From: Galerina marginata
Lineage: Eukaryota > Basidiomycota > Agaricomycetes > Agaricales > Galerinaceae
NCBI GenBank assembly: GCA_023014335.1
Contig: JAECYW010000012.1
Coordinates: 620,001-684,000 of the forward strand
Direction of reading: 5' to 3'
DNA: 64,000 bases
Of the stretch, positions 25,476 to 36,947 are shown piece by piece. The stretch's first letter is position 1. Each line of letters starts with the position of its first letter. The position numbers were made by a program, and so were the translations under genes. The notes beneath the pieces were generated by a model. The model saw nothing but the letters and a program-made list of their open reading frames with translations. It did not search any database and was not told the DNA's origin.

Positions 25476-28400
25476 TCAAGACAGTCCTCCAGACGGCGAC
25501 AGCTTGAAAGTCACTGATTGATTCGACTCTCCTATGAACCGGACAGTTGACTCTTCGACAACGATTCGAGAAATGTACCGAGCACCAGCCTTCGGCAACT
25601 TCTGGATAAGGTTCATTTCTGAACCGTACCCAAGGATACAGAAGGAGAGGCGATCATCTGTATAACTCAGAGCTGGTGAGATGAATGCGGTTAGTGTGTT
25701 ATTGACCGTAATGGGGTTTGCTCTCACCCCAGTAAGTCATGGCGGAATAACGAAGCACAGGATATGATCCATCGTCTCCATCGGGATATGCGTATTTCAG
25801 GCCATCTGGAGCTCTGGGCTGAGCACGAGCGTTGGCGGTCGTGACCAAAGGAGTGTGAGGATCAGGCATGAGTGTAAGGATGTACAGCTCGTCTAGTTCA
25901 AATCCAACAGAGCTGCCAGATTGTCCAACGAAGTTGACCTGATTTCCCTGCACTGTGATGCGTTCGATATAACGCGCTCCTTTTCTGGGGAGGGATATGA
26001 AAAGCCTGTTGTCTCGATCGTACACCAGTATGGCAAGGGTGTCGCGACCGTCGTCGTAGCTCAATGCTGTATAAGTAGATATTAATCCATGCAATAAGTC
26101 AGCGACAATTTGTTCGCACCCCAAAAACTGAAACCAGAAAGGAACTCCAAGACCGGGTACATGTTGCTCTGTCCTTCGTTTCCCATGCGATAGACCAAAT
26201 CTTCTGGCGGTATTGGCTGATGGGCGGAATCGGCCGTCGTGACTATTGGGATAGAAAATAGCTCATTAAACGTGAACTTCACGGATTTTCCTGCTTGTCC
26301 AGTAAATTCGACTGTCTGCCTGTCCGGATCCATAACGACATTCCAAATATAACGATCTCCGTTCTTAGACCACGTTCTGACGAGTTTGTTGTCCTGATCG
26401 TAGGCTAGAATAGCCATTGCATGGCGATCGTCGGTATAACTGAGAGCTAATGAAGCATCGTGAGCACAACAGTTAATGAAGAAGATTTGAAAACTTTACG
26501 CCAGTAGACATACGGGCCAACCCGGAACACGGGATAGGCTTCGTCATCAAACTCAAGCGATTCCCGGTTAACAAGGTGAGCATACTTCAGGCCAGAAGGG
26601 GCCTGGGGCTGCTGCGTCGCATCCAAGGTGGATGCCGTTGGAGGAAGCTCTTCGTACGTCCTCGTAGAAGGTTTGCCTTGAGCAAAGAAAACATATTTGG
26701 GGTCGCCACCCCAAGTCGCAGCAAGCGAAACTACCTCCGCCTTCACTTGCAGACCTTCCATAAATGGTGGCGCGGGCGTGGTGAACGTATTGTTGGCGTA
26801 CAACTGCGATTTAACCCTCTCTGTACCATCCACGTAGAGTGTCAGCGCCGTCACGATCGACTGGTCGGAATGTAACAAATTCCATTTGACTTCCAACTTT
26901 CGCTGACCACCTTCCGAAAAAACTCGAATGGAGATAGGCTGATTGGACATATCTAGCCATTTGGCTGCAAATCGAGGCCGGAGCTGTGAGAAGCCATAAA
27001 GGAGACTAACTCGATGAAGCTTGTAGGCCTCCAATTGTGTTTTGCCAAGTTTTTTGACGGTTGACGGGTTGGTAACTACTTTGCGAAGCAAGGCAATAGC
27101 GTCACGGTACTCAAGTGAGCACTGAAGGGCTGTCGCCAGAGCTGCCCTGTAATCCTCGACCTTGAACCACCTATCGAAATCCTTATTGAGGGCGTCATAT
27201 ATTACCTGACCGTAAGGACCTGGTTCAGGCTGAGTACCCAAAGCAGGAGCACGAGCCCCAGAACCTGGTCGCGGAGAAGACGCCAGCGCGGGAAGAGTGC
27301 CAGCCGCAGATAACCCGAGGAGGGTAGCAGCTAAAGTGGCTTCAGTAGCTCCACCCCCGCTGGCAGCCGCTGCGGCAGCAGAACCTGCAACCTCAGCAGT
27401 AGAACCGGCTCCCTCGGTAGCAGAACCTGCTGCCTCGGGACCACCACCTCCACCATCTGGCGGACTGATATCGCCATCTGGACCGCCGCCATCGTTGACA
27501 TTGTCAGGAGTCTGTTCGGGATCTGGAGGATCTGATGTATTGACGCTCGGCTCATAGTAGTCACGGCAAATAAGACCGGCGATCGTTTGAGCGGTAAGTT
27601 TCTTGAAAGCAACGAGCGCGATGACTTCAGCGAACTTGTCCTTCTTGTCCCACAATGCCTTTATGATGCTGAGGGCTCTCGTTGGTTACAGAAATCAAAT
27701 AAAGCAAAAAATAGCACTGACGTGGAGGCTGATTTTTCTAAAAAGTTTTGAAGGCTGCCCCAGAATGATTTAAGATCCTTTGGAATCTCGATGCTAAATT
27801 GAAGGGTGCCGAAGTCAACCCCCATAACTGAATGGCCGGCAATGGTGAGGTCGAAACGTCCTGTGACATCAAAACTAATACTCGTGTCATCTGGCGGGAC
27901 ATCGTTTGGGGATTGACCAGGTTGTAAATCTGACAACTTGACTTTAACAGTCGTCTTGGATTTGAACGATTCACTAGAGAAGATTATCAGAGGAGTAGAC
28001 GCATACTATGTAGTCGAACTCACTCAAACACAAGCATAATGGCGCCGCAATCTTCTTTCTCGCTCAACTCGCGTAATGTATCGGCTAGTCTTGCGGCAGT
28101 GATAATATCATCAAATACGCCAGGAAGGCCGGCAAAACGTAGCCGATTTTCGCCATTGACGCGGATTAACTCGAAGCTGATCGTAGTAGGGCCGCCTAGC
28201 AGGAAGTCCGTAGGAAGAGTGACGTCCCCCTGCAGGCCGCGGGCTGAATCACTGTACATGAGAGTAATGGAGCCGAGTGGGGTGCCGAAAAATGATATCC
28301 CTGCTTCTACAGAGCACCGACTGTCAATGGTGGATAGGCTGAACTTGGGACCTTTGTCGGTGTCGTCCTTTGCGTGCAAGGTAATGGAGACAACGTAGAC

Positions 28401-31400
28401 CGGTGTAGCCTTGGTCGCCTCGATCTCGATGCCTTTATTGTTGTCAGTTGAGAGAATATTGACCCTCAGTTCAAAATTTATGCCTGAATAAACGAAATTA
28501 TTCATTGAATGTTTCATGCAAGCATAAAGATCGCACCATATATGCTGGTATCCACTTCAGCGTGGAACCCTTCAAGGTACTTTCCCGACTTAGGTCCTCT
28601 CTGTCCAGAAGGGGTCTCGGATGTAGCGCTCCACGCGTAGTAAATGACAGGGTCGGAGAAGGAAATATCCAGAAGCCCAGCGGGGAATGTAAACCCAAGT
28701 ACACTCTGAAAGAGGATACCAAGATTCAAAGTGCCTTTGACAGCGACCACCAGCGCGCCGACAGACCCAGACGTGAACACGAGGTAACAATCACTCTCCA
28801 GGCTACCCAAAGCAACCGTGGCAGACAAATTGATCGTGTATTTGCCGTACCGATCGCCATGTTGAACAATGCCCTGATTGGGGGTATTACCACCGGTTTC
28901 TGGAGTCGATGAAAACATATAATCGACTGTAAGTTTAATATCCTTGAGTTGAAGGAAGCCTATTTCCAGCAGAGTGCCACCCGATGTACTGAAGACTAAA
29001 GTCGCGGCGGATTCGGTGATGGTACACCGAGCCGTAGGTTTTGTCTGCAATGACCAATTTGGAGACTCTGAAAATTTGACGACACATTCGGCCTCGAGGT
29101 CAAAGCTGCTTGAAGAGGACTCGGCCCCAGAAACAGGGAGAGTAAATCTAAGCTTGACATTTTGCAGTTGGAGAGCTGAAATGAGTTGAACGGATGTGAT
29201 GGAGGCGATAAATGTGACGTCGGATTGTTCAACTTTGGTGAGGTAACAGGATACAGCGATGTTGGATGCGGATGCGGCCAGCTGCGAATCGATGACGGCA
29301 ATATTATTACTTAATGATCCAGAACTTGCTGCGCCTATGTCCAGGCTAGCAAGAATGACGAGCCCAAGCTCAATGTCGGTGTCGACAGCCGACTCTATTG
29401 GCGGTAACGTACTACCCTGACCTAACCTTTTCCATGCCCCGACATCAAAAAGCCGCTGCCTGAGGGCAGATAACTTCGTGACGTTGGGACTCCGAAAGGC
29501 GAGTACAGAAGCGGTGGATATGGTCTGTTAAGATACAATATGAACAATGACTAATCGTTCAAAGCGTTTCATGAAGACGTACCAAATGTTTATCAATCAA
29601 CTGCGCCAGTTGAGCATCCTTGTAGACGTCAGTAAAGCGGAAATTCTTGACCGCTAAAGCAAATGTGAACGCCCAAACGGACAACACCTCTTCAACGAGA
29701 AGGACCGCGGCAAACTGGCCATCTTTGCCCCAACTAGCTTGGCCAGCAATCATGTGAACGTTAGTGTCGCCGAGCTCAATCAGCACACGACAACGATCCA
29801 AGAAAAAGGCAGAAAACACTGTGGACGGCAGTGTGTCGTCCCAGACAGTTGTGGTTCCCCCAGAGTTAGTGTCGGTCCGTGTGAGCGTGTTGACGAGTTC
29901 ACTTGCTGGGGTTCGGCCATCAATATTTATAATGTCTCCTTCGACAACAATCCTGGACGTGTCACCCGATGTGTACCGTACGCCAGCAGATAAATGCCAG
30001 CTCGTACTAATCTGACCTTCCCATCCTATCGTCCAGCTCTGAGCATCGGCGAGCTTCTGCCAAAGGAGGGTCAAACGATTTGCAGATGTTCGAATTTGAC
30101 CAATTTTCTGGCTTTTCCAGGTGAGTTCGGCTTCAAAGGCCGATATACGGAGCACATCTTGAAGATATTCGACTTGTAAAGTGACACGTCCCAGTCTCAG
30201 CGTCTTCAGGACATCTGATCCGATGATAGGAACGGAGGCGAAATCTATAGTTGGGTCAATTGATTTTGCCAGTTCATCGAATGTGAAATCGTCGTCAAGG
30301 TTGTCGAAGCGGAAATGGCCTGGTTCCGTATTCGTTGGAAGAAGTAGATCTGCGATGCATGTGAAGCGATCCGCGAAGAGCAGCTGAGTCCTAAGCGACG
30401 CTTTCCACTCCTGGTATTCAAACACGACGGCCAAGTCGGCACTGGCGACTACGATTGAGGGGGTGTTCAGGAGGGTGAGTTTGTCGACGCGTGCTTGGAT
30501 GGAAAATGCGGTAATGGAAGGATTATCACTGTCATCCTTGGTGATATCTAGCGAAGCTTCGACGATGCCAATCGCGTGTGTGAGGTCGCCGAGGATAGGT
30601 ATAGCCGTTTTGACTGTATCCCATGACGTATTGAATATTTTTTGAAGGATAGTGTTGATACTCGGAGGCATGTTCCCGTCTGAGTAGAGCCGAACATTGA
30701 GCAAGGGGGCCGAACCAGAGGTAAAAGACCTCTCCGCTTGCATCGGCCAACACGCAAACAGAACATTGATGTTAGAGCTAGGATCCGGAAAATCAAGCAA
30801 ATAGTTGAACTGTAAACTGATAGTCGTTGGCGACGCTTTAACCACGACAGTCAGCGAAACATCGGATGCCTGCATGGCGCAGATAAACAGTGAGCAGAGG
30901 CACAAAGGGGACCCTGATAACTCACCTCCTTCGGTTGAAGGCTAGATGGAAGGTACTTCCATGGCTCCCACGAGCCAATGTCAAATTTGAATGAGACTTC
31001 ATCTAGCTGGAAGGGTGAAGTTGCTCCATTACAAATTTGAAGGAAACTGATTCCAACGGCAGGCAATGGGATATCCAGAGCCAGAGGTGGACCGCCGAGA
31101 GGAAGTGGAATGAGATTAGGAACGGAAGGGAAGGTAAGGGCCTTGAAGATGTTTTCGAGCGATGATGAAGTCGAAACATGCAGGGAGACACGGAATGGAC
31201 CATCGTTGAGCCTTGAGATGGTGCCGAGCACGTCGAGGTTGATGCCAGCGGAACCGCTCAAAACAGCGTCAACATTGATATTCATGTCAAACGGCGCATC
31301 GTAGGATCCTTTGTGGCGAGAAATAGCCAAGAAAACATGTTTGACCTTGAAAGTAAAACCGGCCAATCGAATGTCGAGTGAAGGAGGGACGATTGCTGCC

Positions 31401-32032
31401 ACAGTGGCACTGCGAACGTTGATACCAAATGGGGTGAGACTGAATTGGATCTCCGAGCGTGGGAGATCCGCGAACCAAGTTGGGAGAGAAATGAGGGAAG
31501 AGAAGGGACTGGGTAAAATAGCAAAGAAGGTGGACGACATCGTTGGCCCGACAATGGAGGTCGCGAAGGCGGCGAGAGAAGGAGAATTGGGGTTTGTATA
31601 ACCGATAGCCTGAAAGTAAGAGTGGGCAGTGAAAGGACGGGTCACGGTAACGATCAATTTGACGAGAGGTTGAGACGGCTGTGAGTCCATGGTCACTTCA
31701 AGAACCAGGGACTGAGCCTTAGTTGAAAGGGTGGCATAGAGCGAAGCAACTGAATTTTTACCAAGACCAGCGAGGTCAAGGGAAATGGCTTCGGGAAGCT
31801 TGAGCTTTACTGAGATGATGTTGGAGCCATCAGGATTGAGGACGACAGGGGGGGAACCCTGAATATCGACGACATAATCAGCGACCTTTGCGAATGAAAA
31901 CGGAGGTCCTGGAATTTGTTTGATTACGGACACGAGAGTGACATTCTGTACGGCGGAGAGAGTGACAGGGTTAGGAGACGGTTTTGAGGCGTTCTCCGTC
32001 CACCAGTCCTCAAAACTTTGTGGGTTAGGCAT
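25476..32032 (-). CDS. Big2: full-length giant beta-rich protein with three C-terminal repeats
   Basis: Splice model (minus strand): 32032-30926, 30869-29583, 29524-28537, 28483-28024, 27973-27722, 27668-26500, 26446-26120, 26066-25728, 25672-25476; nine exons, 2041 aa, with every junction supported by Big1 and/or Big3. Layout: MPNPQSFEDWW start; mostly beta-strand sequence to about 1360; acidic Pro/Gly-rich stretch 1400-1435; Gly/Ala-rich hydrophobic run about 1440-1495; helical block (YDALNKDFDRWF, LATALQCSLEYRDAIALLRK); fibronectin-like region; then three repeats at about 1755-1864, 1864-1977 and 1977-2041. Each repeat has ALSY-D-R, AIL-YD, a GARYI or GDRYI turn, F-GQ or F-GES and a C-terminal YPVL(R/E)..YWG. 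The repeats look like small beta domains, perhaps lectin-like; this is inference. No signal peptide was seen. It is divergent from MBL-C. Function unknown. Confidence 0.86.
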
Positions 32033-33000
32033 GAGGAAGGGATCTGTTGGAACAACTTACGTTATGCCTCCGCCAGAATATAAATATTGTATTCCGCAGA
32101 GGCGCGACAGACTCAGAAACCTGTCATTAACCAAAGTCAGTTGGTTCAAGTTGGTGGGGTAGGAGATCAATGACGGGATGGTAGATCTTGTGGGTAACTT
32201 TAGATGAAAATATCCTTTGAGTACCCTGTACATTCAAACAAGAGACCCCAGAAGTACCAGAAGCTTGTACAGCTCTCAGAAAATAAATGTAAACCTATAA
32301 ATCTGTGTTGATCTCTGAACTTGAACGTGTTTTAGCAAAAAATATGCTTCTTGAGGAAGTTTGGAGCGCTGTCGTTGAACACGGATACTGAATAGAGTAC
32401 ATTACCAGAAAAAAATTATGTTCCGAAAGCGCTCGAGAAACAGAGCAAAACTGGTGAGGAGAAAAAAAATTCAAAATGCATGATAACAAAGTCCCTTTTG
32501 GAAAAGTCGCTTCTTTTACGTACATTTTGTTCGAGGCGTCTAAGATCATACAGACTATACCAGAAATGTCACCTGCATGTACCACAATCTTGATGTCCTA
32601 TCCTTCAGTTATAGCTTTAAGTTTAATCCTATTGCGAGTATCTTACTTAATCATTCCCCTCATCCTACATACTGTACCTGCGCTCTAATGATACTGTGAT
32701 TATTACCCGTCTTTAACTCGGAGCTTGCTCCTCATACCGCCTTTCAAATACACCGCTTCTATGCAATTATGCAGCACGACTGGAATGAAAATGGAATTGA
32801 GGCTACATTGACGGCATGCAGAATGGTACAGTCTGTACAGATCCACTACCGTCAGCCAGATCTCACTGAACGGAGAGGGCTTTCTTAAAATTTTTCTCGC
32901 CATATCGCAGATCCTTGGAATGCAGGCTGAGGTTCCACGGCATAGATTCCATCTCATGCATGATCGGAACCGGGACCGCGTGTATTGCATTGCCTTATTA

Positions 33001-33019
33001 GGAGTATGCGCCACACTCC
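33001..33019. repeat. GGAGT-ATGCGCCAC-ACTCC inverted repeat around the shared half-site
   Basis: GGAGT (33001-33005) and ACTCC (33015-33019) are reverse complements flanking TGCGCCAC. The 13-base word TGCGCCACACTCC recurs exactly at 60396-60408, upstream of a secreted-protein gene. Confidence 0.45.
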
Positions 33020-33577
33020 ACGATCACCCGGTAAATACCGATATCCCAATTTAGGCTCACTTCGTGCAAACTTCCGGTTCTTCAGTCGACCGTCACACTA
33101 GACTTATTCTAAGCTTCGTTCTGTGTTGAAAAAAAAACATATCCGAACGTAGCATAACACCAGTAGCTCATCAAGCCCAAGTTCGAGAAATTTACATGGA
33201 AACAAGTAGCCAGGGATCTCAAACCAAGCGACAGGAGGATCTGGAACGGACACTTGAATTTTCATTTGGCTCATTCTAAACATGTCGTCAAATGAACTAG
33301 GTATGTAACCCGTACCGTGGTGTAAACGTCACGCCGAAATAGCACACTAGGCCCGATGCATCAAAATAAGCGCCAGAGGCAGCTTGCATGGATTCCTAAA
33401 TTGTGCATTGGTCAACTTCAGTGTTTTCAACCTTGTCGACGAGAACGGGGTATGGAACACGTAACATGGTGAGAACATTATGTCGAAATGATGTAGAACT
33501 TGAATGCTTGGGCGGACCTTTACGGCCTGGCCTGCTGATCTCTCCAACGAGCATAGGAATCGGTCAACTCATGCGAA

Positions 33578-33584
33578 TATAAGG
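33578..33584 (+). promoter_or_regulatory. TATA box of MBL-C
   Basis: TATAAGG lies 48 bases before the ATG at 33626, as in the paralogues. Confidence 0.45.
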
Positions 33585-33625
33585 TAGCCCTCTTCTTCAA
33601 CTCGCTAATTTCAGCTCCAACGATT

Positions 33626-36117
33626 ATGCCCCTCAAATTAATCGTCATTTACGCCGCTTACGGTGACGCTCTTCTCCTCCAAACCCCCGATCAGCCTCCT
33701 AGTTAGTGTTTCTCTTTCTCCTGTTGACAAATATCTCATCTCATCTAGAGTACTGGCTTATTGACGGTGGTCCCATTTATCCTGGCCCCGCTCCAGCGGA
33801 TCGCCGTACGAATGACCAAATCCCTCAACTACCATACTATCAATACCTCAAGCGCGCGCTCTACAGATACTGTTCCTCCCTAAAGAATGGTGTCCGAGTC
33901 ATCGATAAATTGGCTGGCATCATCGTCACCCATCCAGATGGCGACCATATGGACGGTCCGTCCTTTTTCGTCCCACCTTTTAAAACATGCCTCAATGTTT
34001 TCAGTTTAGGTATCAACCGACTGTTACGGAATGATTTATTGATACCTGACAACTTCAAAGGACCTGTCGTTTTGAATTCTACATTTTACAGACGCCGCGG
34101 AAAGCCACCCTTCAAATACCAATTGACCAAGTTTCTCGACGCGTTTTCTAACAATGGACAATTTGGCATTGCCAAGGTCCTTGACCCTTTCCTTCACGAC
34201 GACCTAGATATACCAACTAACATGAAAAACGGGAGTATCGCACGTCTGTATAAAATGGTTCATGGTGCAGCTCGCATCCCTTACCCGCTTGAGCGCATCA
34301 ACTATGAGCCGGAACAGTACGATGATCCAAGCACACAGAACTGGTCTAGGTACCATTTCCGTTATTCAAAATCGTCTCTTTTCATAGTTTCTTTTGGTAA
34401 GCATTATCACCATGTGGCTCGACCAGGTTCAGGGTGGCAAGGATAAGCTCAGTCTTGTCACTACTGGCGACGGGCTTTCATGGTACATTGTCAACAGGAT
34501 TGAAATGGCGACTCCGACCATTGGGACTGTGAAACCTGACGTAGGAATCTTCAAAGTCCCTCACCACGGTTCGGAATATAACAATCAGCTGGCGGACGAC
34601 GCTGAGGACGCCATTTACTCCCGCGACGCTGATCAAGAAAGAAAATTCTTCTTTTGTCTTACCATGCTCGCCTTGCAGTATCATCAGCTTGACGTCAACA
34701 ATCCGCCACAACCGAGCAACGCTGGCAAGATACACCGTTTCAAGATCGCCATCCTCCAAGGCAGTCCAATGCTCGATTGGACGGTTGAAAACGAAGCAAA
34801 AGTAGACAAGTTCGAGGACTCGATGCAGAAGGTGTCTGAAGAGTTCCGCAAATATCTAAAAGACAAGAAGACTGCTCAAGTCGGCCAACAGACTTTTGAC
34901 CTGCAAAACGAACTGGAACTGCGGAATTTTACAGACGAATTGGTTGCCAGATACAACGATAGAAAGTCCCAGATTGTCAAAACCGGACGAATCGCGGATA
35001 GGACTCCAGGTGCCAGTGAAGTTACCATCCCTTTCGACAAAAAGAAATACGAAGAGTGGTTCCAGAGGGAGATTGGTGACAAGTCCGCCAGCTCAAAATA
35101 TTTCAAATCCCTATTCAGATGCCTCGACAACAACACCCTACTTGAGCTCCGTAAAGCGAAATTGATACAAAATTTCTATTCAAAATTTACGTGAGCAAAA
35201 AACTGGTGACAATGTGTACGAATCGCTGACTTCATGACAGCGCGGACAATTATGTGATATCTGGGAATCGGATCCCTCATGGGCACCCCAAACCCTCTGT
35301 CATGGCCGGGCTTATATCGCATCTCATCCTCACCAGACAGGCAACCAGCGATCCTCCTAGAATATTTGTGACTGATGGCGCATCCATTATATTGGACTAT
35401 GTCTTCGATCTAATCGAGACTCTTCTTTCCGATTACAACTCTGCAAATCCCACCAATCTTCTGACGCCGGATAAATGGAGGGAAAGAGTCCGCCTATACT
35501 GCTTGGCTACGGATTTCCTAGCCGAGATTCCATTCGATATTACGGACCTGGAGGCATCCGGAGTCAAAGAAATCGACTTTTCCGGTTACGCGGCAGACAT
35601 CCCGGACCAGGAAGAATATCTCACCTTTCTCCATAACCAGTTTTTGAAGTCCAAGCCGTATGACATGCCCCGCGCGGCTATTTCTCAAACTTCCAAGTTC
35701 TACATCACAATCCGCTCAAATCGAGATCGCGACGAGAGATATCTTGATATAGGCGTGGACGCAAACAGTGGACAACCGTACCTCAGATTGGCTCAACAGC
35801 AAAGTCAGCCGCTCTTTGACGTGTGGTCTATTAATCACACCACCAATATGGGCAGATGGGCCACGCAGTTCAAAACAGAGCCTCATTTTGAACTCTCCAT
35901 AGATCAAGCCCCGAACCAACGCATACTTGACCTCGTTTTCTTCCCCAAGACCAACAAACCCAGTCCCGCCGACTCGGACTCATACGTGTATAGGGATTCT
36001 GCCGTCGGACTAGAGAGGCTTCATCTTCTCAGCAGTGGGGACATCTCGTTCAAGAAGCCTGCTGACGGCGCAGGCCATGGCACCCTGGCTACTGTCCGGT
36101 TTCGAAGGAAACTCTGA
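33626..36117 (+). CDS. MBL-C: ComEC-like metallo-beta-lactamase-fold protein
   Basis: Splice model: 33626-33701, 33749-33955, 34010-34349, 34402-35190, 35241-36117; 762 aa. It keeps the family motifs WLIDGG, HPDGDH, TTGDG, HHGSE, GSPMLDW, a DRKSQI helix (YNDRKSQI here) and HGHPK. It is the most divergent of the three, with several short insertions in the C-terminal domain, which argues for an older split from MBL-A/B. The exon phases and positions are unchanged. It is divergent from Big2, repeating the Big1/MBL-B arrangement. As in the paralogues, the conserved Asp and His residues suggest a metal-bound active site; the substrate is unknown. The genes' several introns argue against a recent bacterial origin even though the core resembles bacterial ComEC. 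Confidence 0.87.
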
Positions 36118-36150
36118 CTTAGGGTGCCTCCAGATTCGACTCGCGACCAG

Positions 36151-36477
36151 CTAGAGCCCAGATTCAGAATGCAAACTTTTTCCCGTCAATACACCAGAGG
36201 TTATTTTAGAGTATCTTGTCCAAGTTATCCCAAGTTGGGAGATGTATTTGAAGTTTGCGAGCGACTCGTCTGAGTCTGAGAGTGTATCCTTTCCGAAGGT
36301 AGGTGGGTCAGAGGAAGAGGCCACCGTGGCGAGGACGGTTGCGAGGGATTGTCCACGAGAAGGATTTTCTTTTACTCCTTCAGTGTAATAGACCACGAGG
36401 TCGCCTACAGCAAGGTAGTCGGATGCTCTTTCAGGCAGCGGGGCAGCCCTAGCGCGCGGTAGCGAGTACTCCACCAT
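36151..36477 (-). CDS. Small hypothetical protein, doubtful
   Basis: A single-exon frame of 108 codons with an ATG at 36477 ends 34 bases from the MBL-C stop, tail to tail. It has no recognised motif. The part around YLAVGDLVVYYTEG looks protein-like, but nothing else supports it. It may be part of the 3' untranslated region of MBL-C read backwards. Confidence 0.22.
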   Translation of the reverse strand: MVEYSLPRARAAPLPERASDYLAVGDLVVYYTEGVKENPSRGQSLATVLATVASSSDPPTFGKDTLSDSDESLANFKYISQLGITWTRYSKITSGVLTGKSLHSESGL

Positions 36478-36947
36478 TTTTGCTCTATTCTTGGTAAAAT
36501 TGGTTTTACTGGATAGAATAAGACCTGCAATACTGAATACAGGAGAAATTTCAGTGGAATTGGCGCGTTAATACAGAAGGATAACCTCCTTTAGATTCCG
36601 TTCTACCCTGTCAGAAATATGCGTTTCGACCTGTAACCTTGGGCTATGACGAAGTAACTCTGAATTGGACTCTGAAGCAAGAGATCGATGGCTACGCACC
36701 GAACGTGCCCCTCCTCGCAGGGCATCTCTACCCCAAGCTCTGTGCAACATATCCAGTCCACGGAATTTTGGGGAGTGACCAGGGCTCTGTTCCAACGCGA
36801 CGAGAGATATGTTTTTTGATGGAAAGGATGGACGTTCATGGCTGGTATTTCATAAGCGCAATATCGCAAAAAGATTCCGGTGTCGATGGTAGCATCGAAG
36901 TCGTCGTTCTCGGTAGTGCTGATGGTCGTGGTTCGGAAAGGCCTGAT

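Larger units (their letters stand above)
32033..33625. other. Divergent promoter region between Big2 and MBL-C
   Basis: At 1593 bases it is close in length to the Big1/MBL-B gap (1515). It holds TTGCCTTATTAGGA at 32990-33003 immediately before TGCGCCACACTCC at 33007, the same word order as in the other gap, and TATTTATATTCTGG on the minus strand at about 32074-32087, near the Big2 ATG. No coding sequence was recognised. Confidence 0.5.

Noticed and set aside
1115..36117. Recent horizontal transfer of the MBL/Big module from bacteria
   Set aside because: The core motifs resemble bacterial ComEC, but all genes have several introns at conserved places and a composition like their neighbours, so a recent transfer is not supported; an ancient one cannot be excluded.
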